From Tepidamorphus sp. (GTDB taxonomy: Bacteria; Pseudomonadota; Alphaproteobacteria; Rhizobiales; Tepidamorphaceae), in assembly GCA_028280885.1 (NCBI GenBank), contig JANQKY010000063.1, forward strand, positions 1 through 38,814: DNA of 38,814 nt, given 5' to 3'. Below the pieces are notes generated by a model. It made no database searches. It was given only the letters and a program-made list of their open reading frames with translations, and was not told the origin of the DNA. Shown one piece after another: positions 23,918 through 32,526 of the stretch. Every line of letters starts with the position of its first letter. Positions within the stretch are counted from its first letter, which is position 1. Made by a program: the position numbers and the translations under genes.

Positions 23918-25801
23918 TCACCCGGTCTTCAGCGCATCCGGTGTCCGGGCCTGCACGTCCGTCGACGAGGGCTGGCCCGGCTCGTCGGAGCGGAAGGCGC
24001 CCTTGAGCCGTATCACCGAGACCTCGCCCGAAACACCGGCGAAGGTATGCGCGCCGGCGTCTTCCCGCTCGTCCTCCGACAGGCCGCCGTCCTCGGCGGC
24101 GAGACGGGCGGTGTCGGCGCTCATCAGGACCACCGCATCGCTGCCGTCGTCGAAACGCCTGCCGAGCGTCTCCAACCGCTGCGCCACGTTCACCGTGTCG
24201 CCGATGATGGTGTAGTTGACGCGTCCGGGCGCGCCGATATTGCCGACGACGGCCGCGCCGGTATGCAGGCCGATGCGGATGCGTATCGGTTTCAGGCCCT
24301 TGCGGGCGCGGCGGCGATTGTCGCGGGTTATCGCCTCGGCGATCATCCGCGCGCAGGCGACCGCCCGGGCGGCGTGGTCGTCGAGCCGGTCGGGCGCGCC
24401 CCAGAAGGCCATGATCGCATCGCCGATATATTTGTCGACGCTGCCGTTCTGCGCCTGGATGCAGTCGGCCAGGATGCTGAAATGGCGGTTCAGGAACTGC
24501 GCGGTCTCGTCCGCGCCCATCCGGTCGGCGATCGCGGTAAACCCGACGATATCGGTGAACATCACCGTCAGCTCCCGCAATTCGGATTCGACGCTTTCCT
24601 TCTCGCCAAGCGCGATCAGCCGCTGCACGAGCTGTTTGGGCACATAGGTCTCGAACACCTTGAGCCCGTCGAGCATGACGTTGAAGGCACGCGCCTGATC
24701 GTCGATCTCGGCAATCGCGCTGCCCTTGGGACGCGGTGCGGTGGCCGTCTCCAGCCGCGCGATCGCCGTCGCGCTTTCGGCCAGGCGCCGCACCGGCCGG
24801 GACAGAATGCCGCCGATCAAAAGCGCGGTGATAACCGCGACGACAACGACGACCAGCCCGGCGATGCCCGACAGGAACAGCCGGTCGATCGCGCCGCCGA
24901 CCTGATCGGCGCGATAATAGGCGCCTATGGTCAGCGGCTTGTCGCCAAAGCCCGAGAGCTCGCGGGTCATGACGATGAAGATGTCCTCATCGCCGAGTTC
25001 GACCTGCCGGGCCGTGATCCCCTCCGCCTGCGCGCCCCTGGTGAAGGGGAGCGCCTCGGCATCGGGCAGCGCCGCGATCACCGGATCGAGAGCCTCGGAG
25101 ATCGGAACGACACCGAACGCGTCCGCGCCCTCGCCCGGACCGGCCAGATAGGGATGCGCGGCAAGGGCATCGTCGCCGTAGAGGATGAAGGCCGTGGCGC
25201 CATAGCGCTCCCCCACGGCGGAAACGTATTTCGAGAACTGGGCAAGCGACACGGCGGCGCCGACATAGCGCACGTCGTAGGTGTTGTCGGGGACGCGCGT
25301 CACGACGTTCAGAAAGGTCTGGCCTTCCGAGGCAACCGGCGGTCCCCAGACATGCGGCAGATCCGCCGGCACCGTCTCCAGGCTGTGGCGCTGACGTGGA
25401 TCCGTGACCCTTTCGGGGGGAAGCTGAAAGAGCGTTCCGTCGGGCTCGCGGGCGACGCCCCGCAGGACGAAATCATTGTCCCAGAACAGCAACACGCCGA
25501 CATCCGGCGCCGTCGCCAGCACCACGGTCAAGACATCGGTGATCTCCTGCGGCGTCGTGGCGTGGGAATGGGCGGTCTGCAGTTCCGCGGCGATCCCATC
25601 GACGAGGCTGCTCGCCGAGCCGAGCTTGTCGCGCACCTCGTTCTCGATCCCGTCGAGGACGAGCACCATGCGCTGGTTGAGCAGTTCGAAGGTGTTGCGC
25701 ATGCTCGCCGAAAACGCGATGCCCAGTACGAGCACGGTGGCGATGAGGACGAGGCCGCCAAGCGTCAGGGCGAGAAGGGTTCTGATCCGAATTCTTCGCA
25801 T
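23918..25801 (-). CDS. Membrane class III adenylate/guanylate cyclase
   Basis: A 627-residue sensor cyclase. Membrane segment 1 is at about 8-30, then a periplasmic sensor domain to about 307, membrane segment 2 (311-333), a HAMP-like region (333-390), and the class III catalytic domain at 405-560. Metal ligands fit Asp417 (FTDIVGF) and Asp461 (GDAIMAF). Lys457 and Asp535 (TIIGDTVN) are the adenine-selective pair, and Asn538 and Arg542 the transition-state residues. It therefore likely makes cAMP. The ligand of the periplasmic part cannot be told from sequence. No dedicated promoter was recognised upstream. Confidence 0.88.
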   Translation of the reverse strand: MRRIRIRTLLALTLGGLVLIATVLVLGIAFSASMRNTFELLNQRMVLVLDGIENEVRDKLGSASSLVDGIAAELQTAHSHATTPQEITDVLTVVLATAPDVGVLLFWDNDFVLRGVAREPDGTLFQLPPERVTDPRQRHSLETVPADLPHVWGPPVASEGQTFLNVVTRVPDNTYDVRYVGAAVSLAQFSKYVSAVGERYGATAFILYGDDALAAHPYLAGPGEGADAFGVVPISEALDPVIAALPDAEALPFTRGAQAEGITARQVELGDEDIFIVMTRELSGFGDKPLTIGAYYRADQVGGAIDRLFLSGIAGLVVVVVAVITALLIGGILSRPVRRLAESATAIARLETATAPRPKGSAIAEIDDQARAFNVMLDGLKVFETYVPKQLVQRLIALGEKESVESELRELTVMFTDIVGFTAIADRMGADETAQFLNRHFSILADCIQAQNGSVDKYIGDAIMAFWGAPDRLDDHAARAVACARMIAEAITRDNRRRARKGLKPIRIRIGLHTGAAVVGNIGAPGRVNYTIIGDTVNVAQRLETLGRRFDDGSDAVVLMSADTARLAAEDGGLSEDEREDAGAHTFAGVSGEVSVIRLKGAFRSDEPGQPSSTDVQARTPDALKTG

Positions 25802-25908
25802 GGGGCGTTTCTATCCCGATATTGAGCCGGATGCACGCCGGACCTGCGCAAGATGCGCGGAGGCGATCGGCATTGCATTTCGCAGCGCGGCGGCGTATCG
25901 CGGGCGTC

Positions 25909-26511
25909 ATGACCACGATCGACCTCAACGGCTATACCGACCTGCCCGGCGACCATCTCGTCGCCGTCGCGACGTTTCTGGAGATGCACGCGCCGCCGGC
26001 GGCGCTGGACGCGCCCGTGCCGCCGGGCGTGCGGCTTCAGCACCTGCCGGAGATCGATCTGGCCACCTATCGTGGGCTGTTCCGGGATGTCGGCGACGAC
26101 TGGCTGTGGACCTCCAGGCTGAGATATGACGATGCGGCGCTTGCAGCGGTGATCGGCGATCGGCTGGTCGAGGTCTATACGCCGATGCTGGACGACAGGC
26201 CGGTCGGCCTGCTGGAGCTCGACTTCCGCTTTCCGCCATCCGCCGAACTCGCCTATTTCGGCCTGATGAAGGCGGCGATCGGGGCGGGCATCGGCCGCTG
26301 GCTGATGGCCGAGGCGCTGCGCCGGCTGTGGCGCGACAATATCGAGCGCGTCTGGGTCCACACCTGCACGCTCGACCACCCGTCGGCCCTGGGCTTCTAT
26401 CAGAAGAACGGCTTCAGGCCCTATGCCCGCAAGCTGGAGATCGCTCCCGATCCGCGTCTGGACGGGATAATCGCGCGGGAGGCCGGCGGGCACTTTCCGA
26501 TTATCGAATAG
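25909..26511 (+). CDS. GNAT family N-acetyltransferase
   Basis: A 200-residue acetyltransferase. The acetyl-CoA loop lies in LMKAAIGAGIGRWLMAEAL near 122-140, and the C-terminal strand HTCTLDHPSALGFYQKNGF is the standard end of the GNAT fold. The N-terminal 60 residues before it are variable in this family. No substrate can be named. The ATG at 25909 lacks a clear SD; an upstream in-frame ATG at 25822 would extend it by 29 residues that look unlike protein. It is divergent from the cyclase gene. Confidence 0.85.
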   Translation: MTTIDLNGYTDLPGDHLVAVATFLEMHAPPAALDAPVPPGVRLQHLPEIDLATYRGLFRDVGDDWLWTSRLRYDDAALAAVIGDRLVEVYTPMLDDRPVGLLELDFRFPPSAELAYFGLMKAAIGAGIGRWLMAEALRRLWRDNIERVWVHTCTLDHPSALGFYQKNGFRPYARKLEIAPDPRLDGIIAREAGGHFPIIE

Positions 26512-26555
26512 CGCGGATTCAGCGCTGCGTCAGAGCCACGGCCATCCGGCATGAC

Positions 26556-26685
26556 GAGGGAGAGATTTTTGGCCTCTCGTCTCCCTCGGAGGTCATCCCC
26601 GGACTTGTTCCGGGCATGACAGCCGAGGGGGTGGCCAGGCTGAAATCAAAAAGCCCCGTTCCCGCTGAACCGAACAGCAGTCAAG
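26556..26685 (+). repeat. REP-like block, copy 2, with terminator-like hairpins
   Basis: Between the GNAT gene and the convergent aminotransferase. GAGGGAGA (26556-26563) and TCTCCCTC (26580-26587) form a hairpin, and GTCATCCCCGGA/TTCCGGGCATGAC forms another at 26592-26620. The rest, about 26610-26685, is the inverted copy of the block near 14670-14740. Confidence 0.75.
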
Positions 26686-27978
26686 TCACACCCGCCCGGC
26701 GGTGACGTCGCTGAGCGCTGTATCGAGCCTGTCGAGGCCCTTGTCGATCTCCTCCTTCGTCACGGTGAGCGGCGGGGCGATGCGCCAGACGGCAGCCATG
26801 CCGCCGACCGAGACGATGTTCATCGACAGGCCAAGCTCCATGCAGCGCCGCGTGACCGCCGCGCCGGTTTCCGGATCCGGCTCGCGGCTCATGCGGTCCT
26901 TGACCAGTTCCACCCCGTAGAGCAGGCCGAGACCACGGATATCGCCGATCACCTCGTGACGCTGCTGCAGGGCGTCCAGGCCCGATTTCAGGTGGGCGCC
27001 CATTTCGAGGGCGCGCCGGTTGAGGTTGTCCTCCTCGAGCACGCCGAGCACCGCAAGCCCGACCTCGGCGGGCAGCGGATCGGAGACGTGCGAGGTCAGG
27101 TGGAGGAAACCCTTGTCGTGGCAGTCCTCCTCGATCGCCGCCGTCGTGCAGGCGGCCGCCAGCGGTACCCCGCCGCCGAGCGTCTTGGACAGGCTCAGGA
27201 TATCCGGCGCGACATCGAAGACCTCGCAGGCGAAATTGGCGCCGAGCCGGCCGAAGGCGGTCTGCGCCTCGTCGACGATCATCAGCATGCCGCGCTCTTC
27301 GCATTTCGCCTTCATCGCCTTCATATAGCCCTCCGGCGGCACGATGACGCCGCCCGACGACTGCACCGGCTCGACCATAACGGCGGCCGGTGCCCCGGAG
27401 GACTGCGCGTCGACCATGGCGAAGCCGACATCGAGGCAGGTCATGTCGCAGGTGCCGCTGCAATGACGGATCGGACAGCGATAGGCGTTCGGCGCGGGGA
27501 TCGCGCTCGTCCCGGGCATCGCCGGTCCATAGCCCTTGTGGCCGGCGACATAGGTGGAAGACGATGCCCCCGCCGTCATGCCGTGCCAGGAGCCGGTGAG
27601 GCCGACCACCTCCCACTTTCCGGTGTGGAGCTTGGCCATCCGGAGCGCCGCCTCGTTCGCCTCGCCGCCGGTCGACAGGAAGATCGACTTGGTCAGGTCG
27701 CCGGGCAGGATATCGGCGAGCCTTTCGGCGAGATCCACCACGGCCGGACTGAGCATGCCGGAGAACAGATGGATCGCGCCGTTACACCCTCGCTCGATCG
27801 CCTCGACGATGCGCGGATGGTTGTGGCCGAGCGTCGCGCACATCTGGCCCGAGGTGAAATCGAGGATTTCGCGGCCCTCGGTGTCGTAGACGAAGGATCC
27901 GCTGGCCCGTTCGATCAGCCAGGGGCTGAAATCGGTCCCGTAGCGAATGAGATGCTTTTCGTGCCGGTCGCTTGCCAT
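26686..27978 (-). CDS. dgdA: 2,2-dialkylglycine decarboxylase-like PLP enzyme
   Basis: A 430-residue class III aminotransferase-fold enzyme, closest from memory to Burkholderia dialkylglycine decarboxylase, which decarboxylates and transaminates 2-aminoisobutyrate-type amino acids. PLP lysine is Lys265 (LSKTLGGG), Asp236 (IVDEAQ) pairs with the pyridine nitrogen, and Gln45 in SGQM and Trp131 in GSWHGMT match residues in the decarboxylase. LSMNIVSVGGMAAVWRIAPP near the C terminus also matches. The ATG at 27978 has GGAGGAGAGG upstream. It is divergent from mprF. An ordinary omega-aminotransferase is the alternative, but the Gln and Trp matches favour the decarboxylase. Confidence 0.75.
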   Translation of the reverse strand: MASDRHEKHLIRYGTDFSPWLIERASGSFVYDTEGREILDFTSGQMCATLGHNHPRIVEAIERGCNGAIHLFSGMLSPAVVDLAERLADILPGDLTKSIFLSTGGEANEAALRMAKLHTGKWEVVGLTGSWHGMTAGASSSTYVAGHKGYGPAMPGTSAIPAPNAYRCPIRHCSGTCDMTCLDVGFAMVDAQSSGAPAAVMVEPVQSSGGVIVPPEGYMKAMKAKCEERGMLMIVDEAQTAFGRLGANFACEVFDVAPDILSLSKTLGGGVPLAAACTTAAIEEDCHDKGFLHLTSHVSDPLPAEVGLAVLGVLEEDNLNRRALEMGAHLKSGLDALQQRHEVIGDIRGLGLLYGVELVKDRMSREPDPETGAAVTRRCMELGLSMNIVSVGGMAAVWRIAPPLTVTKEEIDKGLDRLDTALSDVTAGRV

Positions 27979-28112
27979 GTTCCCTCTCCTCCTCCGACCG
28001 AACGATACCAGTGGGCGGGCATGACCGCCATTGTGCGTTAACGGCTTCCTGCGATACATCTCAGGCAATGGCGTGGCCGGAACGGGATGACCGGCCGAGC
28101 GGAGGGCGGCGG

Positions 28113-30704
28113 GTGTCTTCGACTGCGACTATCGGGCGGTTTTCCGGCTTCAACCGCCGCAGGGCCATCCTGGCGGTGCTGACGGTTGCGATCGCCGTCG
28201 CGGCGGTGCTGATCCTGCGTCACCAGCTTGCCAATGTCAGCGTCAGCGAGATCGAGACCGCCATCCGCGCGGTGCCTCCGGCCAATATCGCCCTGTCGCT
28301 GCTCCTGGTCGCGATAAGCTATTTCTGCCTGTCCTCCTATGACTGGCTGGCGCTCAGGATCGTCGACCGCAAGGTGCCGGCCCGCCACGCGCTCCTGACG
28401 GGCTTCACCTCCTATGCCTTTTCCAACAATCTCGGCTTTGCCGTCCTGACCGGCGGATCGATCCGCTACCGGGCCTATTCGGCCCTCAACGTGCCGCTTG
28501 CCGACGTGGCGCTGATCACCGCCTACTCACTCGGATCCTTCATCATCGGCGCCGGGATCATCCTGGCGGCCGCCGGCGTGTTCGACACCGCGCAATTGGC
28601 GCAGGCCGTCGGCCTGCCGCCGGTGCTGGTTCGGGGGCTGGCAATCGGCGGCGCGGTCGTCGTTATCGGCTATCTCGGCGCGTCGGCGGCCGGCGGCGGC
28701 AAGGCGATCGAATTGCGCTGGGTCTCGATCCCGATCCCCAAGCCGCAGATTGCCTTTTCGCAGGCCGGCGTGTCGACCGTCGACATCCTGGTGTCGTCCG
28801 CCGCCCTCTATCTTCTCGTGCCCGTCGACCTGCCCTTCGGCTTCATCACGTTTGCCGGCCTCACCGTCGCAGCCTTCGCGGCCGGGTCCGGCAGCGGCGT
28901 TCCCGGCGGCCTCGGCGTCATCGAGGCGATCCTGCTCTTGAGCGTTCCCGAGGACGCCAAGGTCGGCATGTTCGCAGCCCTTCTGACCTTCCGGGTGTTC
29001 TATTACGTCCTGCCGCTGTGCATCGCCGTGGCGCTGGTCTCGTTCGGCGCGGCACGGACGGGCGCCGGCCAGATGCTGGGCGGAACGGCGGCAGCCACCC
29101 TGCGCACGGTCGCCCCGCAACTGCTCGGCGCCGGCGTGTTCCTGGCCGGCGTCGTCATCCTGTTCTCGGCGATCAGCCCGGTGCGGGCCGAGAAGATCGC
29201 CGGGCTTCAGGCGATGGTGCCGCTGAGCGTGCTGGAGGCCTCGCACCTGATCGCCAGCCTTGCCGGCATCGCGCTCCTGATCCTGGCGCGCGGCCTGATG
29301 CGGCGCTTGAAGATCGCCTGGCGCATGACGGTGATCGTGCTCGCGGTCGCCATCGCGGTCTCGCTCGCCAAGGGGTTCGCCTGGGCGGAGGCGGCGCTTC
29401 TTGCCGCGATGCTCGTCCTCGTGCTGATCGCGCGGCCCGCCTTCCATCGCAATTCGGGCTTTGCCGCCGGCACCTTCTCGGTGCCCTGGTTCGCCGCGAT
29501 CAGCACCATCCTGGTGATCGCCGTCTGGTATGCGCTGTTTGCCTATGGGCATGTCGAATACAAGAACGAGATGTGGTGGCAATTCGCCTGGGACGGCGAT
29601 GCGCCGCGCGCGATGCGCGGCTTGGTCGCGGTCGGCGCGGTCGGCTTCCTCTATCTGATCTGGCGCATCCAGGCCCCGACCCGGCCGGCCGGCCCCGCCT
29701 CGATGCCGGTGCCGGATGCGGTCCGCAAGCTGCTCGTCCATGCCGAGGACGCGGAGGCCAATGTCGCCCTGCTCGGCGACAAGCGGCTGTTGGTGACGCC
29801 GGACGAGGACGCCTTCGTGATGTATCAGATCCAGGGCAACAGCTGGATCGCGCTCGGCCCCCCGATCGGCACGCCGGAGGGCCGCAGGCAGGCCGCCTGG
29901 GCGTTTCGCGAACTGGTCGACAGCTATGGCGGCACGCCGGTCTTCTACAGCTTCCGGGCCGACGACCTTCCGCTGTTCCTCGATATCGGCCTGACCGTCG
30001 CCAAGTTCGGCGAGGAAGCGCGCGTGAAGCTTGCGGATTTCTCGCTGGAGGGCCCGAAGAACAAGGATGCGCGCTATGCCGTCAACCGCGCGCACCGGGA
30101 GGGCGCGAGTTTCGAGATCATCGCCAAATCCGACGTGCCCGACATCATGGCGGAGCTGAAAGAGGTTTCCGACGAATGGCTCGAAGGCAAGACCGGCACG
30201 GAGAAGGGCTTTTCGCTCGGCTTCTTCGATGAGGCCTATCTGTCCAATTTCGATATCGCGGTGGTCCGCTTCGAGGGGCGCATCGTCGCCTTTGCCAATC
30301 TCTGCCGGTCCGGCGTCGACAAGGCGGAGGTCGCGATCGACCTGATGCGCCATCGCTCCGTCACGCCCTACGGCACGATGGACTATCTGTTCGCCGAGGC
30401 CATGCTGGCGGCAAAGGAGGAGGGTTATACCTGGTTCGATCTCGGCATGGCGCCGCTATCGGGCTTCGAGACCCATCCGCTGGCGCCGACCTGGCACAAG
30501 GTCGGCACCTTCCTGTTCGCGCACGGCACGTCGCTCTACAATTTCACCGGCCTGCGCGCCTACAAGGAAAAGTACCACCCGGTCTGGACGCCGCGCTATC
30601 TGGCCATGCCGGGCGGCTTCACGCTGCCGCGGGTGTTGATGGACGTCGCGACCGTGATTTCCGGCGGGCCGAAGGACTTCGTCAAGCGGGCGGTCAAGCG
30701 GTAG
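28113..30704 (+). CDS. mprF: Phosphatidylglycerol lysyltransferase/flippase MprF
   Basis: An 863-residue integral membrane enzyme that adds an amino acid, usually lysine, from aminoacyl-tRNA to phosphatidylglycerol and flips the product, lowering surface charge. About a dozen hydrophobic segments lie in residues 12-560, including ALLTGFTSYAFSNNLGFAV and the conserved GSGSGVPGGLGVIEAILLLS. The C-terminal half (about 560-850) is the DUF2156 synthase domain: ALGPPIGTPEGRRQAAWAF, VNRAHREGASFEI, FANLCRSG and YGTMDYLFAEAML. GTG 28113 follows GGAGGG by six bases; ATG 28068 would add 15 residues. It ends overlapping the convergent cupin gene by 11 bases. Confidence 0.9.
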   Translation: MSSTATIGRFSGFNRRRAILAVLTVAIAVAAVLILRHQLANVSVSEIETAIRAVPPANIALSLLLVAISYFCLSSYDWLALRIVDRKVPARHALLTGFTSYAFSNNLGFAVLTGGSIRYRAYSALNVPLADVALITAYSLGSFIIGAGIILAAAGVFDTAQLAQAVGLPPVLVRGLAIGGAVVVIGYLGASAAGGGKAIELRWVSIPIPKPQIAFSQAGVSTVDILVSSAALYLLVPVDLPFGFITFAGLTVAAFAAGSGSGVPGGLGVIEAILLLSVPEDAKVGMFAALLTFRVFYYVLPLCIAVALVSFGAARTGAGQMLGGTAAATLRTVAPQLLGAGVFLAGVVILFSAISPVRAEKIAGLQAMVPLSVLEASHLIASLAGIALLILARGLMRRLKIAWRMTVIVLAVAIAVSLAKGFAWAEAALLAAMLVLVLIARPAFHRNSGFAAGTFSVPWFAAISTILVIAVWYALFAYGHVEYKNEMWWQFAWDGDAPRAMRGLVAVGAVGFLYLIWRIQAPTRPAGPASMPVPDAVRKLLVHAEDAEANVALLGDKRLLVTPDEDAFVMYQIQGNSWIALGPPIGTPEGRRQAAWAFRELVDSYGGTPVFYSFRADDLPLFLDIGLTVAKFGEEARVKLADFSLEGPKNKDARYAVNRAHREGASFEIIAKSDVPDIMAELKEVSDEWLEGKTGTEKGFSLGFFDEAYLSNFDIAVVRFEGRIVAFANLCRSGVDKAEVAIDLMRHRSVTPYGTMDYLFAEAMLAAKEEGYTWFDLGMAPLSGFETHPLAPTWHKVGTFLFAHGTSLYNFTGLRAYKEKYHPVWTPRYLAMPGGFTLPRVLMDVATVISGGPKDFVKRAVKR

Positions 30705-31356
30705 CAGAGAGATGCCCGGTCTTGCACCAGATACGGGCGCCGGTCTGCGTTCTCGCCATCTGGCGTGACCCCGCCGGCAGGCGCAGCCAGGCGCCGGCCG
30801 AATACGTGCCGTCCTCGTCGGAGAAGTCGCCGTCGACGACGAAGAACTCCGCGCCGCCGGGAAAGGCCTGTGCATCGAAGGCTGAGCCCGACTCCCAATG
30901 CAGCATCGATACCGTCTCGTCGGGCGCTTCAAACAGCGGCAGCACGCGCTCGCCCGGACGGCCGGGCCGCCACCCGGCCTTGCCCAGCGTATCGATCCGC
31001 ACGAAGGTATCGTCGTCCGGCCGCATCTGGCGCAGCTTGACCAGGATCACGGCGCCCGGCGCACTGGAGGGGACATGGGCCGAGCCCGGCGGATTGCGGA
31101 CATACATGCCGCGGGCGAAATCGCCGCTCTCGTCGGAAAACACCCCGTCGAGCACGAGAAACTCCTCGCCGAGATCGTGGGTGTGGGCTGAAAACGCCGA
31201 GCCCGGCGCATAGCGGACCAGGCTGGTCGCCCGGGCGACCTCCTCGCCGTCGCGCTCCAGCATGCGGCGCTCGACACCGGCCATCGGCGAGGGCACCCAG
31301 TCCAGCGTCTCACTGTCGACGACCGCGCGCGCGGACAGATCGGCGTTGATTTTCAT
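30694..31356 (-). CDS. Double ChrR-type cupin protein
   Basis: A 221-residue protein of two cupin domains like ChrR-type cupins. Domain 1 has HTHDLGEEFLVLDGVF and GSAHVP, giving His, His, Glu and His as metal ligands. Domain 2 keeps the fold (AEFFVVDGDFSDEDGTYSAG) but lacks those His residues. ChrR cupins bind zinc beside an anti-sigma domain, but that domain is absent, so this is a free-standing relative. It may bind metal or small molecules. The ATG at 31356 has a GGAAAGG-type RBS within a tandem repeat. It is downstream of, and on the same strand as, the AraC-GyrI gene. Confidence 0.8.
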   Translation of the reverse strand: MKINADLSARAVVDSETLDWVPSPMAGVERRMLERDGEEVARATSLVRYAPGSAFSAHTHDLGEEFLVLDGVFSDESGDFARGMYVRNPPGSAHVPSSAPGAVILVKLRQMRPDDDTFVRIDTLGKAGWRPGRPGERVLPLFEAPDETVSMLHWESGSAFDAQAFPGGAEFFVVDGDFSDEDGTYSAGAWLRLPAGSRQMARTQTGARIWCKTGHLSATA

Positions 31357-31362
31357 GGCGTT

Positions 31363-31400
31363 CCTTTCCGGTGTTCCCTGGCCTTTCCGGTGTTCCCTGG
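31363..31400. repeat. 19-bp tandem duplication over the cupin RBS
   Basis: The 19-base unit CCTTTCCGGTGTTCCCTGG occurs twice in tandem, at 31363-31381 and 31382-31400. On the minus strand each unit carries GGAAAGG, the RBS-like part just before the cupin ATG. Confidence 0.85.
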
Positions 31401-31479
31401 CCTGCCGGATACGGTGCGGCATCCGGGGCAGCAACGCCTACCGCACCCCGGACGCCAAAGGCAAATCACGGTTCAGACG

Positions 31480-32343
31480 CTAAGCTGCCGCACCATCTTT
31501 GAGCGGCAGGCAGATTTCCGTCAGCAGTTCGGTCGGCGGGGTATCGCGCGGATTGTTGAGATAAATCTCGAAACAGGGCCGGTCGCCGGGCTCGGCGCCC
31601 GATTGCGGCAGCCATTGGCCGAACAGCCAGTCATAGGCCGCCTTCATGTCCGCATAGGGCCCTTTATAGGTCAGCACCGCGCAGCGGGTTTCGGGGATGA
31701 CCGTTTCGACGAGCGGCGCCTCGGCCGGCACGGTGCCGTCGAAGACCAGGCAGGCGCGCGACTTGAGTTCGTCTTCCGGCACCGCCGTGGGGTCGGAATA
31801 GTAGATCCCCACCATCTGCATGTCCGGCCGGAACAGGCCGCGCGACATGAGGCAGCCATAGAGCGTCTCGAAGGCCTTGCCGACCGTGATGTAGGGGCCG
31901 GTGTGGTCAACGCCCACGCCCTTCATTTCGGCAAGCGTTCGGGTTTCAACGTCATACATCGCATTTTCCCTGTGTCTGGAGGTGTCGAGGAAACGTCGAT
32001 GAGACCCGTTCTTGCGATAGGCGGCCGGCGGCATGCCGAAGGCCGATTTGAAGATCCGGTTGAACGACTGCAGGTTGGGATAGCCGCAGGTCCCGGCGAT
32101 CTCGGCGACCGGCCTGTCGGTCGTGGCGAGATAGTAGGCGGCCCTGTGCAGGCGCAGCCGCTTGACCGTCGCCGCGATCGTCTCGCCGCGCATCGCGTGA
32201 TAGACCCGGTGCCAGTGATGCGGCGACAGGCAGGCGATCTCGGCGAGCGTGTTGAGGTCGATCTCCTCGTCCAAATGGGCGTAGATGTAATCGGTGACCC
32301 GTTTGAACCGCTCCTCATAGGCCCGTCTGGCGGCGTCGTTCAT
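31480..32343 (-). CDS. AraC-type regulator with GyrI-like effector domain
   Basis: A 287-residue regulator. Residues 1-115 hold two AraC helix-turn-helix motifs: LNTLAEIACLSPHHWHRVYH and VAEIAGTCGYPNLQSFNRIF then KSAFGMPPAAYR. The C-terminal GyrI-like or SOUL-type ligand-binding domain covers about 130-285, with MYDVETRTLAEMKGVGVDHTGPY and FEIYLNNP. Such proteins (Rob/BltR style) often respond to small hydrophobic compounds or stress. The cupin gene follows 124 bases downstream in the same direction and may be its target. Confidence 0.9.
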   Translation of the reverse strand: MNDAARRAYEERFKRVTDYIYAHLDEEIDLNTLAEIACLSPHHWHRVYHAMRGETIAATVKRLRLHRAAYYLATTDRPVAEIAGTCGYPNLQSFNRIFKSAFGMPPAAYRKNGSHRRFLDTSRHRENAMYDVETRTLAEMKGVGVDHTGPYITVGKAFETLYGCLMSRGLFRPDMQMVGIYYSDPTAVPEDELKSRACLVFDGTVPAEAPLVETVIPETRCAVLTYKGPYADMKAAYDWLFGQWLPQSGAEPGDRPCFEIYLNNPRDTPPTELLTEICLPLKDGAAA

Positions 32344-32432
32344 GGTGTCCGTCCTTCATCTCATCGACGCAGCGGACCATGACACGGGGCGATTTGACAA
32401 ATCTTGCGGAGTTAAGTGCGTGGGGCGGAAAT

Positions 32433-32513
32433 GCGATGCGTTCAAACGCATCGCCGGGAGCCGAACGCCGGGCAAGCCGTTTTGACCGGCTCGATGCCGG
32501 TCAAAGCGATACC
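32433..32513. repeat. Palindromes including dispersed copy B, at the 3' end of rpoH
   Basis: A near-perfect palindrome GCGATGCGTT...AACGCATCGC at 32433-32454. Then 33 bases at 32481-32513 identical to 22882-22914, containing TTTGACCGGC/GCCGGTCAAA around loop TCGAT. They sit just after the rpoH stop on the minus strand, so they could end its transcript. Confidence 0.8.
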
Positions 32514-32526
32514 CTCCAGGCAGTCC

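Noticed and set aside
28527..30353. Minus-strand open frame of about 600 codons opposite mprF
   Set aside because: Rich in Asp, Gln and Arg as expected of the complement of a membrane protein; no domain.
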